Source: Mycobacterium terramassiliense (GTDB lineage Bacteria; Actinomycetota; Actinomycetes; Mycobacteriales; Mycobacteriaceae). Taken from it: a stretch of DNA of 64,000 nucleotides. Position 1 is the first letter of the stretch. The number at the start of each line of letters is the position of its first letter. This document shows positions 1 to 7,373 of the stretch, piece after piece. The translations under genes and the position numbers were made by a program. The DNA is taken from NCBI RefSeq assembly GCF_900157385.1, contig NZ_LT717699.1:764603-828602 (forward strand), given 5' to 3'. Under the pieces are notes generated by a model. That model was not told where the DNA came from, made no database searches, and worked only from the letters and a program-made list of their open reading frames with translations.

Positions 1-346
1 CGATGTCGTACCCCTCGTCGCGAATCAATCGGACCATGTCGTCGACGACCCGGAGGTCGTCCGACAAGTCCGCCATCGAGACGATCACGACATCCGAACG
101 AGCCGCCTCGACGCCCGCGCGAATCGCGTTGATCACGCCTCGGCCGAGAGTATTGCGGACCAACTCAACCCCTGGGTAGCGCGGCGCGAGTTCGCGGACC
201 ACGGGCACGGTGTCGTCCTCGTCGAAGTCGTAGACGATCAGCACCCGTTTCGGGTGCGTCACCGTCGCGTACAGCTCGGCCAGCGCACTGCCGATGTTGG
301 AGCCTTCGTTATAAACGGGGACGATGAAGTCGACCTCGTCGGTCAT
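1..346 (-). CDS. Family 2 glycosyltransferase, partial (C-terminal part outside window)
   Basis: The visible N-terminal 115 residues begin MTDEVDFIVPVYNEGSNIG and continue with FDEDDT and an N-x-LGRGVINAIRAG stretch. This is the GT-A fold nucleotide-sugar binding region of family 2 glycosyltransferases, closest in style to dolichol-/polyprenyl-phosphate mannose synthases. Such enzymes transfer a sugar from a nucleotide donor to a lipid or sugar acceptor at the inner face of the membrane. The ATG (346-344) overlaps the stop codon of the upstream methyltransferase gene by 4 bp (ATGA), so translation is probably coupled. It is the last visible gene of a four-gene minus-strand sugar operon. The acceptor cannot be told, and the catalytic C-terminal half and any membrane segments lie beyond the edge. 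Confidence 0.85.
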   Translation of the reverse strand, partial: MTDEVDFIVPVYNEGSNIGSALAELYATVTHPKRVLIVYDFDEDDTVPVVRELAPRYPGVELVRNTLGRGVINAIRAGVEAARSDVVIVSMADLSDDLRVVDDMVRLIRDEGYDI

Positions 347-1029
347 TGAGGCCGCTCCGCGACCACGAGCATCTGTTTGCCCAGCAGATGCTGGGCCGGC
401 CGGAAGCGCAGGTACAGCCGGACGAGGAAGGCCCACTGCGGGAGGCGACTCTTGGTGGTGTACGGCAGAAACCGGGCGCGGCACTCGACGACTCGGAACC
501 CGGCGACCTCGAGTGCCTCGGTCATGCCGCGCTCGCTCAGCGGCAGCGTGTGGTCGAAGAAATCCCAAAATGCTCCGCCCACGAGCCGCACGTTGGGCTG
601 CATGACCATGATCCGCCCGCCGGGACGGAGCGCCGTACGAACGTTGGCGAGCACTTTGAGCAGCGCGTCAGGGCCGCGAAGGTGCTCAAAGACGTTGCTG
701 GCGAACGCCAGATCGACCGTGCCCGCCTCGACGGCCTCCGTGAGACGCTCGAGCGGAAGCTGATATACCTCGACGCCCGGCGCGGCAAACCGCTTTGTGT
801 CGGGGTTGAGGTCAACAGCGATCCGGCGACGGGCCGAGACGTTGTTGACGAAGTCGCAGTAGCCGGCGCCCAGGTCGAGGACGCAGGCGTCGGTGGGCAC
901 GTAGCGCGAGAAGAACACCTCGCAGATGACGCGCCAGAGCCGCGCCTTCGACTCACGTTCGTCATCGTGAAACCGCGCTGCATACAACCGATCCAATTCC
1001 GCGTTGAGGTCGCCGTATGGTTCGGTCAT
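343..1029 (-). CDS. SAM-dependent class I methyltransferase
   Basis: This predicted 228-residue protein carries SAM-binding motif I (VLDLGAGYCDFVNN), an acidic residue after strand 2 (IAVDLNPDT) and a FASNVFEHL post-motif, as in Methyltransf_11/25 enzymes. I start it at the ATG at 1029 (MTEPYGDL), which overlaps the upstream epimerase stop by one base (TGATG). An in-frame start 36 bp further upstream would overlap that gene more. It lies between an epimerase and a glycosyltransferase in a tightly overlapping operon, so a sugar nucleotide or glycolipid sugar is the likely substrate, and O-methylation is a guess from context. Nothing in the sequence fixes the methylated position. Confidence 0.85.
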   Translation of the reverse strand: MTEPYGDLNAELDRLYAARFHDDERESKARLWRVICEVFFSRYVPTDACVLDLGAGYCDFVNNVSARRRIAVDLNPDTKRFAAPGVEVYQLPLERLTEAVEAGTVDLAFASNVFEHLRGPDALLKVLANVRTALRPGGRIMVMQPNVRLVGGAFWDFFDHTLPLSERGMTEALEVAGFRVVECRARFLPYTTKSRLPQWAFLVRLYLRFRPAQHLLGKQMLVVAERPQ

Positions 1030-2048
1030 CAGATGCCGCCTAGCTCGATCTGGCTCTCGATCCACGGGATGATCTCGTCCAGTGCCTCATCAAGCGATGT
1101 CGTGGCTTTGAAACCGAGGACGTCCATGGCCTTTTGGACCTCGGGCACCCGCTTCTGCACGTCGTAGGGGAACGGATCATCGCTCACGAGTCGCAGTGGG
1201 CTGTTGCTCTTGATCTTTCGCCACACCGCCTCGGCGAGCTCATGAACGGTCGTCGATGTCGCGGTCGAGAGATTGAAGTCCTCATTGCGCGCCAGGTCGG
1301 ATTCGATGGCCAGGCGAATGCCACGGGCGAGGTCGCCGCCATAGGTGTAGTGCCGGACCTGGCTGCCATCGCCGAGGATGTGCAGCGGATCTTGGCCTTT
1401 GAGGACCTTCTGGACAAGGTCGGGGACGACGTGGCTCATCGCCAGCCGGACGTTGCCCGACATGATCTCGCGGTCACATAGGGCGCGTTTTTCGCCCACG
1501 CCGATGCAGTTGAATGGGCGGACGATCGTGTAGGGGAGTTCATACTGCTCCCACGCGCCCTGGGCGAAGTATTCGGTGGCGAGCTTTTGGAACCCGTAGG
1601 TCGAGTGCGGCGGCGGGCACCGGCGCTGTTCGCCTTCTGGGGTGGGATAGGTAGACGTGCTCTCGTAGACCATCGACGACGAGACGACAGTGACCTTGCG
1701 CAGGCTGGCGTTGCGGTGCGCCCAGATCGCCGCGTCGAAGGTCGCCGCGGTGATCCGCTCGTTCTCCGAAAGCAGGTCGTAGGCCAGCTCATGAAAAAGC
1801 GAGATGCCGCCGATAATCGCCGCGCCGGCGACCAGATGGTCGCAGCCGGCGAGCAGCTCCTTCAGCAGCGCAACGTCTTTCGCGTCGCCTCGCACGCCCG
1901 TGTAGCTTGGGCTTTTGTCGAACGCCCGCTCGACCGGCCCGTACTTGGAGTAGTTATCGAGGCCGATCACTTCGTAGCCGTGGTTGAGTAATTCTTCGAT
2001 GAGGTAGCCGGCGATGAACCCCGCCGAACCTGTGACGAGAATCTTCAC
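1029..2048 (-). CDS. NAD-dependent epimerase/dehydratase (extended SDR)
   Basis: This is a 339-residue extended short-chain dehydrogenase. The N-terminus has the Rossmann motif TGSAGFIAGYL, followed by SSSMVYES (catalytic Ser region), a Y-x3-K pair in YGFQKLATEYF, and RPFNCIGVGE. Family members epimerise or dehydrate nucleotide-activated hexoses. I place the start at the GTG at 2048, which overlaps the stop of the upstream dehydrogenase by 4 bp (GTGA) and puts the Rossmann fold at the very N-terminus. A longer reading from 2081 adds 11 unlikely residues. With its neighbours it probably makes a modified sugar nucleotide. The exact reaction (4-epimerase, 4,6-dehydratase or decarboxylase) cannot be decided from sequence alone. 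Confidence 0.88.
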   Translation of the reverse strand: MKILVTGSAGFIAGYLIEELLNHGYEVIGLDNYSKYGPVERAFDKSPSYTGVRGDAKDVALLKELLAGCDHLVAGAAIIGGISLFHELAYDLLSENERITAATFDAAIWAHRNASLRKVTVVSSSMVYESTSTYPTPEGEQRRCPPPHSTYGFQKLATEYFAQGAWEQYELPYTIVRPFNCIGVGEKRALCDREIMSGNVRLAMSHVVPDLVQKVLKGQDPLHILGDGSQVRHYTYGGDLARGIRLAIESDLARNEDFNLSTATSTTVHELAEAVWRKIKSNSPLRLVSDDPFPYDVQKRVPEVQKAMDVLGFKATTSLDEALDEIIPWIESQIELGGI

Positions 2049-3262
2049 GTCAGCTGCGCTCCCTTTCCGAAGAAGTTCCACACGTCGATGACGGGTTTGT
2101 CGTCCGGGACCGCCAGCGAGCGGTAGTCGCTATGGGGTGCGCCGAGCACGAGTACATCCGACCGCTCGAGCGCCTCATCGAGGGCGACGAACCGCGGGTC
2201 GCTCACGTACGGATCGGTGCATACGACCGCGGCCGCCTCGTATTCGAGAATCTTGCGAAGTTTGTACGACAGCGATTCGCGCGAATCGTCGATGTCGCCC
2301 TTGTAGGCCATGCCGAGGATGCCAACCGTCAACTGCTGCAGCGGGTATCGCAGTTTCATGTGGTGCACCACGTAATCCGGAAGTCCCTCGTTGACCAGCA
2401 TCGCCGCATGGCCGAGGGAGAACCGCGACTCGGTCGCCGCCGCGAGCTGCATGGTGTCCTTGAATAGACACGGTCCGGCGGCGAACCCGCTCTTCGGTAA
2501 TCCGGCCATCCTCGGATAATCGCGCGTGAGCGCGTCGTAGATCCGGTAGAAGTCCAGGCCGAAATCGGTTGCGATCATGAAGAACTGGTTGGCCGTCGCG
2601 AACTGGATGTAGCGCCAGACGTTGGCGAAGATCTTCGTCAGCTCGGCCTCGACCGGCTTCATGGGAACGATCGAGGGAGCGATGCGGCTGAACAGCTCGG
2701 TTGCCACTTTGCTCGCTTCGTCGTCGCAACCCGCGACGATTTGTGGTAAGTCGACGAGTTCGCGCATGGCCTGCCCCTGCGCGATCCTCTCGGGGCAAAA
2801 GGCGACATGGACGCGCCGCCCCGAGGCGCGCAACAGGGCATGAACCTTTTCGGTCGTTCCTGGATACAACGTGCTGCGAAGGATGAGGCACTGGCCATCG
2901 ACCAGATACGGCATGATGTCGACGAAAAAGCGATGGATTCTGTGGAACGTGGGGTTGAGGTGCTCGTCAACGGGCGTGCCGATAACCACGATGATTATGC
3001 GTGACCTAGAGATGAGCGTTGGGTCATTGTCGACGACCAGATCTCTGTTAATGACCTCGGCCAGCATGGGCTCGGCCTTTTCTTCCATGAAGGGCATTCG
3101 CCCGGCCCGGACCGTTTCGACGGCGGTCGTGTCGATGTCATCGATCGCGACCCGCAGGTCGCGGTGCGCCATCGCGATTGCCAGCGGCAGGCCGACGTGC
3201 CCGCACCCGCCGACCACACAGACATCGAACTCGAATTCCGGCGCTTCGATTGTTGACCCCAC
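2045..3262 (-). CDS. UDP-glucose/UDP-ManNAc-type 6-dehydrogenase
   Basis: This is a member of the UDP-glucose/GDP-mannose dehydrogenase family, which oxidises C6 of a nucleotide sugar to a carboxylate in two NAD-dependent steps. The dinucleotide fold is at the N-terminus (VVGGCGHVGLPLAIAMA). The middle domain has LRSTLYPGTTE and CPERIAQGQA, and the catalytic Cys near residue 265 lies in GPCLFKDT. The C-terminal UDP-binding domain has GMAYKGDIDDSRES. I prefer the GTG at 3262, 7 nt after GAGG; a TTG at 3280 is an alternative. It is the first gene of the overlapping operon running down to position 1. A second, divergent family member lies at 4871, so two different uronic-type sugars may be made. 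Confidence 0.9.
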   Translation of the reverse strand: MGSTIEAPEFEFDVCVVGGCGHVGLPLAIAMAHRDLRVAIDDIDTTAVETVRAGRMPFMEEKAEPMLAEVINRDLVVDNDPTLISRSRIIIVVIGTPVDEHLNPTFHRIHRFFVDIMPYLVDGQCLILRSTLYPGTTEKVHALLRASGRRVHVAFCPERIAQGQAMRELVDLPQIVAGCDDEASKVATELFSRIAPSIVPMKPVEAELTKIFANVWRYIQFATANQFFMIATDFGLDFYRIYDALTRDYPRMAGLPKSGFAAGPCLFKDTMQLAAATESRFSLGHAAMLVNEGLPDYVVHHMKLRYPLQQLTVGILGMAYKGDIDDSRESLSYKLRKILEYEAAAVVCTDPYVSDPRFVALDEALERSDVLVLGAPHSDYRSLAVPDDKPVIDVWNFFGKGAQLT

Positions 3263-3608
3263 GGAGTGGCCTCGTTTCAAGTCGGGCCCCCGGGTTTACT
3301 CGTCTCCCTGAGTGCGCAGCATATATGTTGATGCCGGTCGCGTCTTTCCGGTTTTCGCAGATTTGGTCACAACGCCCGGTAAATAGACCGAGTCAAGTTA
3401 TGGTCACTAACTGTGCCGGCCGGGCAGGCGCCAAGAATGTTGTAGCGCAGGCCGCGTCGGCCGATACCGTCGTCAAATCATTGAGCGTCACCCGCGAGCG
3501 CGCAGGCAGAGTGGCTAGCGACAAGCTGTCGGGGAGTCGGTCGTCGCGATCGGCGTTGCAGTCGTGAAGACCACCTGAAAGAAGTGGCCGAACAGGTAGG
3601 GAATGCCT
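3263..3608. other. Intergenic region without a recognisable gene
   Basis: About 350 bp separate the start of the minus-strand sugar operon from the end of the lipoprotein gene. A plus-strand open frame crosses it (to 3567), but it begins inside the dehydrogenase gene, resembles no family and has unbiased codons. The segment around 3300-3420 is poorer in GC than its surroundings and is the natural place for the promoter of the sugar operon. I could not identify a convincing -35/-10 pair. Confidence 0.4.
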
Positions 3609-3968
3609 TCACGCGGTGGGAGCCGTCTGCCAGCTTCCACAGTTTTGCGTCAAGAAGGCAGTGTCACTGGGGCGGATCTCGATCACCTGCGGATCGCTGG
3701 TGTTCTTGCTCTCGATTATGTCGTTTGTACTGAGGCTGCGTAGCCGCGCCCAATAACACATCGTCCCCCCGCCGTTGCGATACTTGCCCATCGGAATGTC
3801 AACACCGACAAGGTAAGTGCCGTCTTTGTCGATCGATGGCCGGTATATTCCCTGCGCGTCGATGACGGTATGGCGGGCCGCCGTTGGCGGCGGTGTAGCT
3901 GTTGTCTGCCTGGCGCTTCCGCATCCGGCGAGCAACAATACGAGAGCGGTTAACGCTAGGCGCATCAT
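3609..3968 (-). CDS. Small secreted lipoprotein of unknown function
   Basis: This 119-residue protein starts MMRLALTALVLLLAGCGSA, a short lipoprotein signal peptide with the lipobox LAGC, so the mature protein should be lipid-anchored at Cys16. A Thr/Pro/Ala-rich linker follows. The globular part has GTYLVGVDIPMGKYRNGGG and two further Cys (CYWARL and QNCGSW) that could form a disulfide outside the cell. The layout matches small mycobacterial lipoproteins of unknown role. It is convergent neither with nor overlapping the sugar operon and is divergent from the GtrA-like gene. Its presence in the glycolipid locus may be coincidental. Confidence 0.75.
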   Translation of the reverse strand: MMRLALTALVLLLAGCGSARQTTATPPPTAARHTVIDAQGIYRPSIDKDGTYLVGVDIPMGKYRNGGGTMCYWARLRSLSTNDIIESKNTSDPQVIEIRPSDTAFLTQNCGSWQTAPTA

Positions 3969-4135
3969 GCGGTGGATTGTAGATAATTGGGTGCCGCTGC
4001 CGTAACGCTACAAAAAAATGGCGCGCAACTATGGCTGCGCTGGCTGAACTGGATCGATTCCAGTGCAGTCGAATAGTCAGCGTCGTTTTTGTTCGACGAA
4101 GCAGCGAGCGATCCAGTCCGGTATGTTGGCCACTC

Positions 4136-4630
4136 ATGGCCCCCCGGCGTTTGGGTCGCACCGTGTCCATCCGCACCGATGAGACGTACAAAAAACTGCG
4201 ATACGCCGCCGTGTCGGTGGTTTTCGTCCCAATCGGCCAGATTCTGATCCAAATCTTGGGCCTATGGCTTCACAACTACACCGCCGCGTCGTTGCTGCAG
4301 GCCGCGGTCATCACAGCGCCCAACTTCTTCGCCAACAAGCATTTCGTCTGGCGGGTCACGTCTCGTGAGAACGTGCGCAGCCAGGTGCTCGTATTCTGGG
4401 TAGCCGTGATGCTGGGCGTCGCGCTGGCCACGCTCTTCACCCACCTCGCCGAGATTGCGACGGTGCACCGGGCAGGCCTCATTCGTGGCACGGCAGTGCT
4501 CGCTGCCCAACTGCTGGGCTTGGGGATCGTCTGGGTGGGCCGCTTTCTCATCTTGGACCGATGGCTGTTCAAGCTCGCTGGCGACACGCCTGAACACGCC
4601 GACGACGTCGTCGGCGAGCTCCCTATCTAA
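4136..4630 (+). CDS. GtrA-like membrane protein
   Basis: Starting from the ATG at 4136 the product is 164 residues with four hydrophobic segments (near YAAVSVVFVPIGQILIQILG, SLLQAAVITAPNFFANKHF, VFWVAVMLGVALATLF and TAVLAAQLLGLGIVWVGRF). The NFFANKHFVWR sequence after the second segment matches the N-x3-(R/K)-x-(F/W)-x-F signature of GtrA-type proteins. These proteins help polyprenyl-linked sugars cross or stay in the membrane, for example the O-antigen flippase GtrA and mycobacterial Rv3789 linked to arabinan precursors. The open frame extends to 4031, but the extra 35 residues are not GtrA-like. A role in presenting a lipid-linked sugar for this locus is inferred from context. Confidence 0.75.
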   Translation: MAPRRLGRTVSIRTDETYKKLRYAAVSVVFVPIGQILIQILGLWLHNYTAASLLQAAVITAPNFFANKHFVWRVTSRENVRSQVLVFWVAVMLGVALATLFTHLAEIATVHRAGLIRGTAVLAAQLLGLGIVWVGRFLILDRWLFKLAGDTPEHADDVVGELPI

Positions 4631-4870
4631 GGCTCCCTTTCAAATCTGTCCGAGCCGGCCCCAGCAAGGGTCCCTGCGATCGCAGCTCAACGTCGGACCG
4701 TCAACCCGATCTCAACGGCCGAACGTTCGGGCCGAGAAGGTCCGCACGGCCCACAAGCGGACCGTGGGGCGGCTCGACCGAGACTTCCGGATTAAGGAGC
4801 CTATTGCACGGGTGTTGGATTAGACTGCCGGACGGGTTAGCGGGGCGGGAGGTCGCCGCTGTCCCTATGA

Positions 4871-6286
4871 ATGCGCACGGGGGACGAAGGGCTTGGTTCC
4901 GCGATGGCTGAAGGCGTGTTCGGGCGCAGCGACGCTGAGATCGACCTCCTGGTGCGTGGTATGCGGTCGGGCATCGCGGTGGTGGGTTTTGGCTACATCG
5001 GCACCGTGATCGGCGCCGTGCTGGCCGACCGCGGCTGGCCGGTGACGGGGATCGACGTGCGACAAGCCGTTGTCGACGAGATCAACCTGGGCAAGACGAC
5101 GGTGCCTGAGCCGGGGCTTGGCGAACTGGTGGCCGACAGCGTGCGCGTCGGTCGGCTGCGGGCGACGACCGACTTTGGTGCGCTGGCCGACAACGACTTT
5201 GTGATCGTGACGGTGGGAACGCCGCTGGGCCCGGATTTTGAGCCCATTGTTGACGACATTAAGGCGGCGGCGAAGGCGGTGGGGGCGCATTTGCGTGTGG
5301 GCCATCTTGTCATCCTCAAGAGCACGGTGCCGCCTGATACCACCGAAAACATCGTTCGCCCGATCCTCGAGGAGACCTCGGGGTTGCGGGCCGGGGTGGA
5401 CTTCGGGTTGGCGTTCTGTCCCGAGCGGCTTGCCGAAGGGCAAGCCATTTTCGAGCTGACGTCGATCCCCGTCGTGGTGGGTGCCGTCGACGAGCGCAGC
5501 GCCCGCGCTTGTTCGACGCTGTGGCGACATGCTTTGGGCGTGGATTCGGTGGTCGTCGACGATCCGCGGACCGCTGAGATGGTCAAGCTCGCCGACAACC
5601 TGTGGGTCGACCTCAACGTCGCGTTGGCGAACGAGCTGGCCAAGGTGTGCGACCGGCTCGGGATGGACGCCCTGCAAGTCATCGAGGCGGCCAACACGAT
5701 GCCCAAGGGCGGTCGCGACGCGAACATCTTGCGGCCGAGCATGGGCGTCGGCGGCTACTGCCTGACCAAGGATCCGTGGTTCGTCAACCACCTGGGTCAG
5801 TCCGTGGGGTTGGAGCTGGCGATCCCGCGGACGTCGCGGACGGTCAACGACACGATGCCGGCCTACACCTACGGGTTGCTCACCGAGCTGCTCGCCGAGC
5901 AGGGCAAGGTGATCGAGACCAGCAAGGTCGCGGTGCTGGGCATCGCGTTCAAGAACAACACCGGTGACTGTCGGCTCACGCCCACCAAGTACGTCGTCGC
6001 CCTGCTCGAGGAGTCCGGCTGCCAGCTGTCGGTCCATGACCCGTGGGTACCGGACGAGGAGGCCCACACGGTGACGAAGATCCCGTTGACCCCAGACATC
6101 GAGTCAGCGGTCAAGGATGCCGATGCCCTGATGGTGCTGGCGGGACACCGAGAGTTCCACCAGGTTCCGCTGGTGCGGCTCGCGGAGCTGACGGCAGCCG
6201 GGTGCGTGTTCCTGGATGGGCGGAATAGCTTTGACCCGGCGGCGGTGCGCGCGGCAGGCTTCATCTACAAGGGAATCGGCCGATAG
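4871..6286 (+). CDS. UDP-glucose/UDP-ManNAc-type 6-dehydrogenase (second copy)
   Basis: This nucleotide-sugar C6 dehydrogenase of 471 residues (or about 441) has the NAD-binding motif GIAVVGFGYIGTVIG, LKSTVPPDTTENIV, FCPERLAEGQA, the catalytic Cys near residue 297 in GVGGYCLTKDPW, and AFKNNTGDCR in the C-terminal domain. It differs enough from the dehydrogenase at 2045 to be a separate paralogue. Family members usually begin at the Rossmann fold, so Met31 (ATG at 4961) is a credible alternative start; I keep the longest reading. The epimerase at 6324 follows after 37 bp, so the two probably form one operon that makes a uronic acid or its 4-epimer. Confidence 0.88.
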   Translation: MRTGDEGLGSAMAEGVFGRSDAEIDLLVRGMRSGIAVVGFGYIGTVIGAVLADRGWPVTGIDVRQAVVDEINLGKTTVPEPGLGELVADSVRVGRLRATTDFGALADNDFVIVTVGTPLGPDFEPIVDDIKAAAKAVGAHLRVGHLVILKSTVPPDTTENIVRPILEETSGLRAGVDFGLAFCPERLAEGQAIFELTSIPVVVGAVDERSARACSTLWRHALGVDSVVVDDPRTAEMVKLADNLWVDLNVALANELAKVCDRLGMDALQVIEAANTMPKGGRDANILRPSMGVGGYCLTKDPWFVNHLGQSVGLELAIPRTSRTVNDTMPAYTYGLLTELLAEQGKVIETSKVAVLGIAFKNNTGDCRLTPTKYVVALLEESGCQLSVHDPWVPDEEAHTVTKIPLTPDIESAVKDADALMVLAGHREFHQVPLVRLAELTAAGCVFLDGRNSFDPAAVRAAGFIYKGIGR

Positions 6287-6323
6287 CCGACGAAAACCGC
6301 TACACGGAAGCGAAAGAGCAAAT

Positions 6324-7325
6324 ATGTCGAATGTCGTCGTGACGGGCGGCTACGGTTTTATCGGATCACATTTGGTTTCGGCACTGCTGGACCGCGGAGA
6401 TTCGGTCACGGTGTTCGATTTCGCGAAGAACACCCGTGACACCAGCATCGACTTCGACCAGCACCCCAATTTTCGGTTCGTGCAAGGCGATGTCACCGAC
6501 CTGAGCGCGCTGGAACAAGCCCTGACGCCGGGGGTCGACACGGTCTTTCATCTGGCCGCGGTCGTCGGTGTCAAGAACTATCTCAACGATCCGCTCGGTG
6601 TTCTTGACGTGAATGTGATCGGCACGCGCAACGTCCTCGAGCTGAGCCAGCGGCACGGAACGCGTGTGGTGTTCGCGAGCACGTCGGAGGTGTTCGGGAA
6701 AAATCCCAACCCGCCCTTCGCCGAGGACGACGACCGCGTCCTGGGTTCGACGAGGACCGCGCGGTGGAGCTACAGCACCAGCAAGGCCATGGCCGAGCAC
6801 TTGGTTTTCGCGATGCACACCTCCTACGGTTTGCCGGTGACGGTGGTGCGCTACTTCAATGTGTATGGCCCGCGGCAGAATCCGATCTTCGTGATCTCGC
6901 AGAGCATCCATCGGATCCTCAACGGCCGCCAGCCCCTGCTGTACGACTCGGGCGACCAGACGCGCTGTTTCACCTATATTGACGACGCCATCGCCGGCAC
7001 CCTGCTCGCGGCCGACAGCGACGCCGCGATCGGTGAGGCCTTCAACATCGGGAGCATGGTCGAGACCACCATGCGTGATGCCGTCGCACTGGCGATCAAG
7101 ATCGCGAACGTCGACTCGGTGTCGGGCGCCGAAGGCGTGGACACCGCGGCACGTTATGGCGGTCGCTACGAGGACATTCCCCGTCGCATCCCGGACTCGA
7201 CCAAGGCGCAGCGGGAGTTGGGATGGCGCCTTCAGGTCGATGTCGAGGAAGGGATCCGCCGCACCATCGAGTGGGCACGGGCCAACCCGTGGTACCTCAA
7301 AGAGCCCGCGAGGGACGAGGCGTAA
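6324..7325 (+). CDS. NAD-dependent epimerase/dehydratase (UDP-glucose 4-epimerase-like)
   Basis: This 333-residue extended SDR has TGGYGFIGSHL at the N-terminus, HLAAVVGVKNYL, FASTSEVFGKN, the catalytic Y-x3-K in YSTSKAMAEHL, and RYFNVYGPRQ. It resembles GalE/UDP-glucuronate epimerases and decarboxylases. I set the start at the ATG at 6324, preceded by a purine-rich GGAAGCGAAAGAG. The open frame extends upstream to 6216, but that part overlaps the dehydrogenase gene. Together with that dehydrogenase it fits a UDP-glucose to UDP-uronic acid to epimer route, which is inference. It converges on the acyltransferase ending at 7374 across about 48 bp containing two short ACGCC/GGCGT stems. Confidence 0.88.
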   Translation: MSNVVVTGGYGFIGSHLVSALLDRGDSVTVFDFAKNTRDTSIDFDQHPNFRFVQGDVTDLSALEQALTPGVDTVFHLAAVVGVKNYLNDPLGVLDVNVIGTRNVLELSQRHGTRVVFASTSEVFGKNPNPPFAEDDDRVLGSTRTARWSYSTSKAMAEHLVFAMHTSYGLPVTVVRYFNVYGPRQNPIFVISQSIHRILNGRQPLLYDSGDQTRCFTYIDDAIAGTLLAADSDAAIGEAFNIGSMVETTMRDAVALAIKIANVDSVSGAEGVDTAARYGGRYEDIPRRIPDSTKAQRELGWRLQVDVEEGIRRTIEWARANPWYLKEPARDEA

Positions 7326-7373
7326 GACCGCCGAATGTCCAACGCCCCGCGGCGTCCGGTACGCCCCGGCGTG

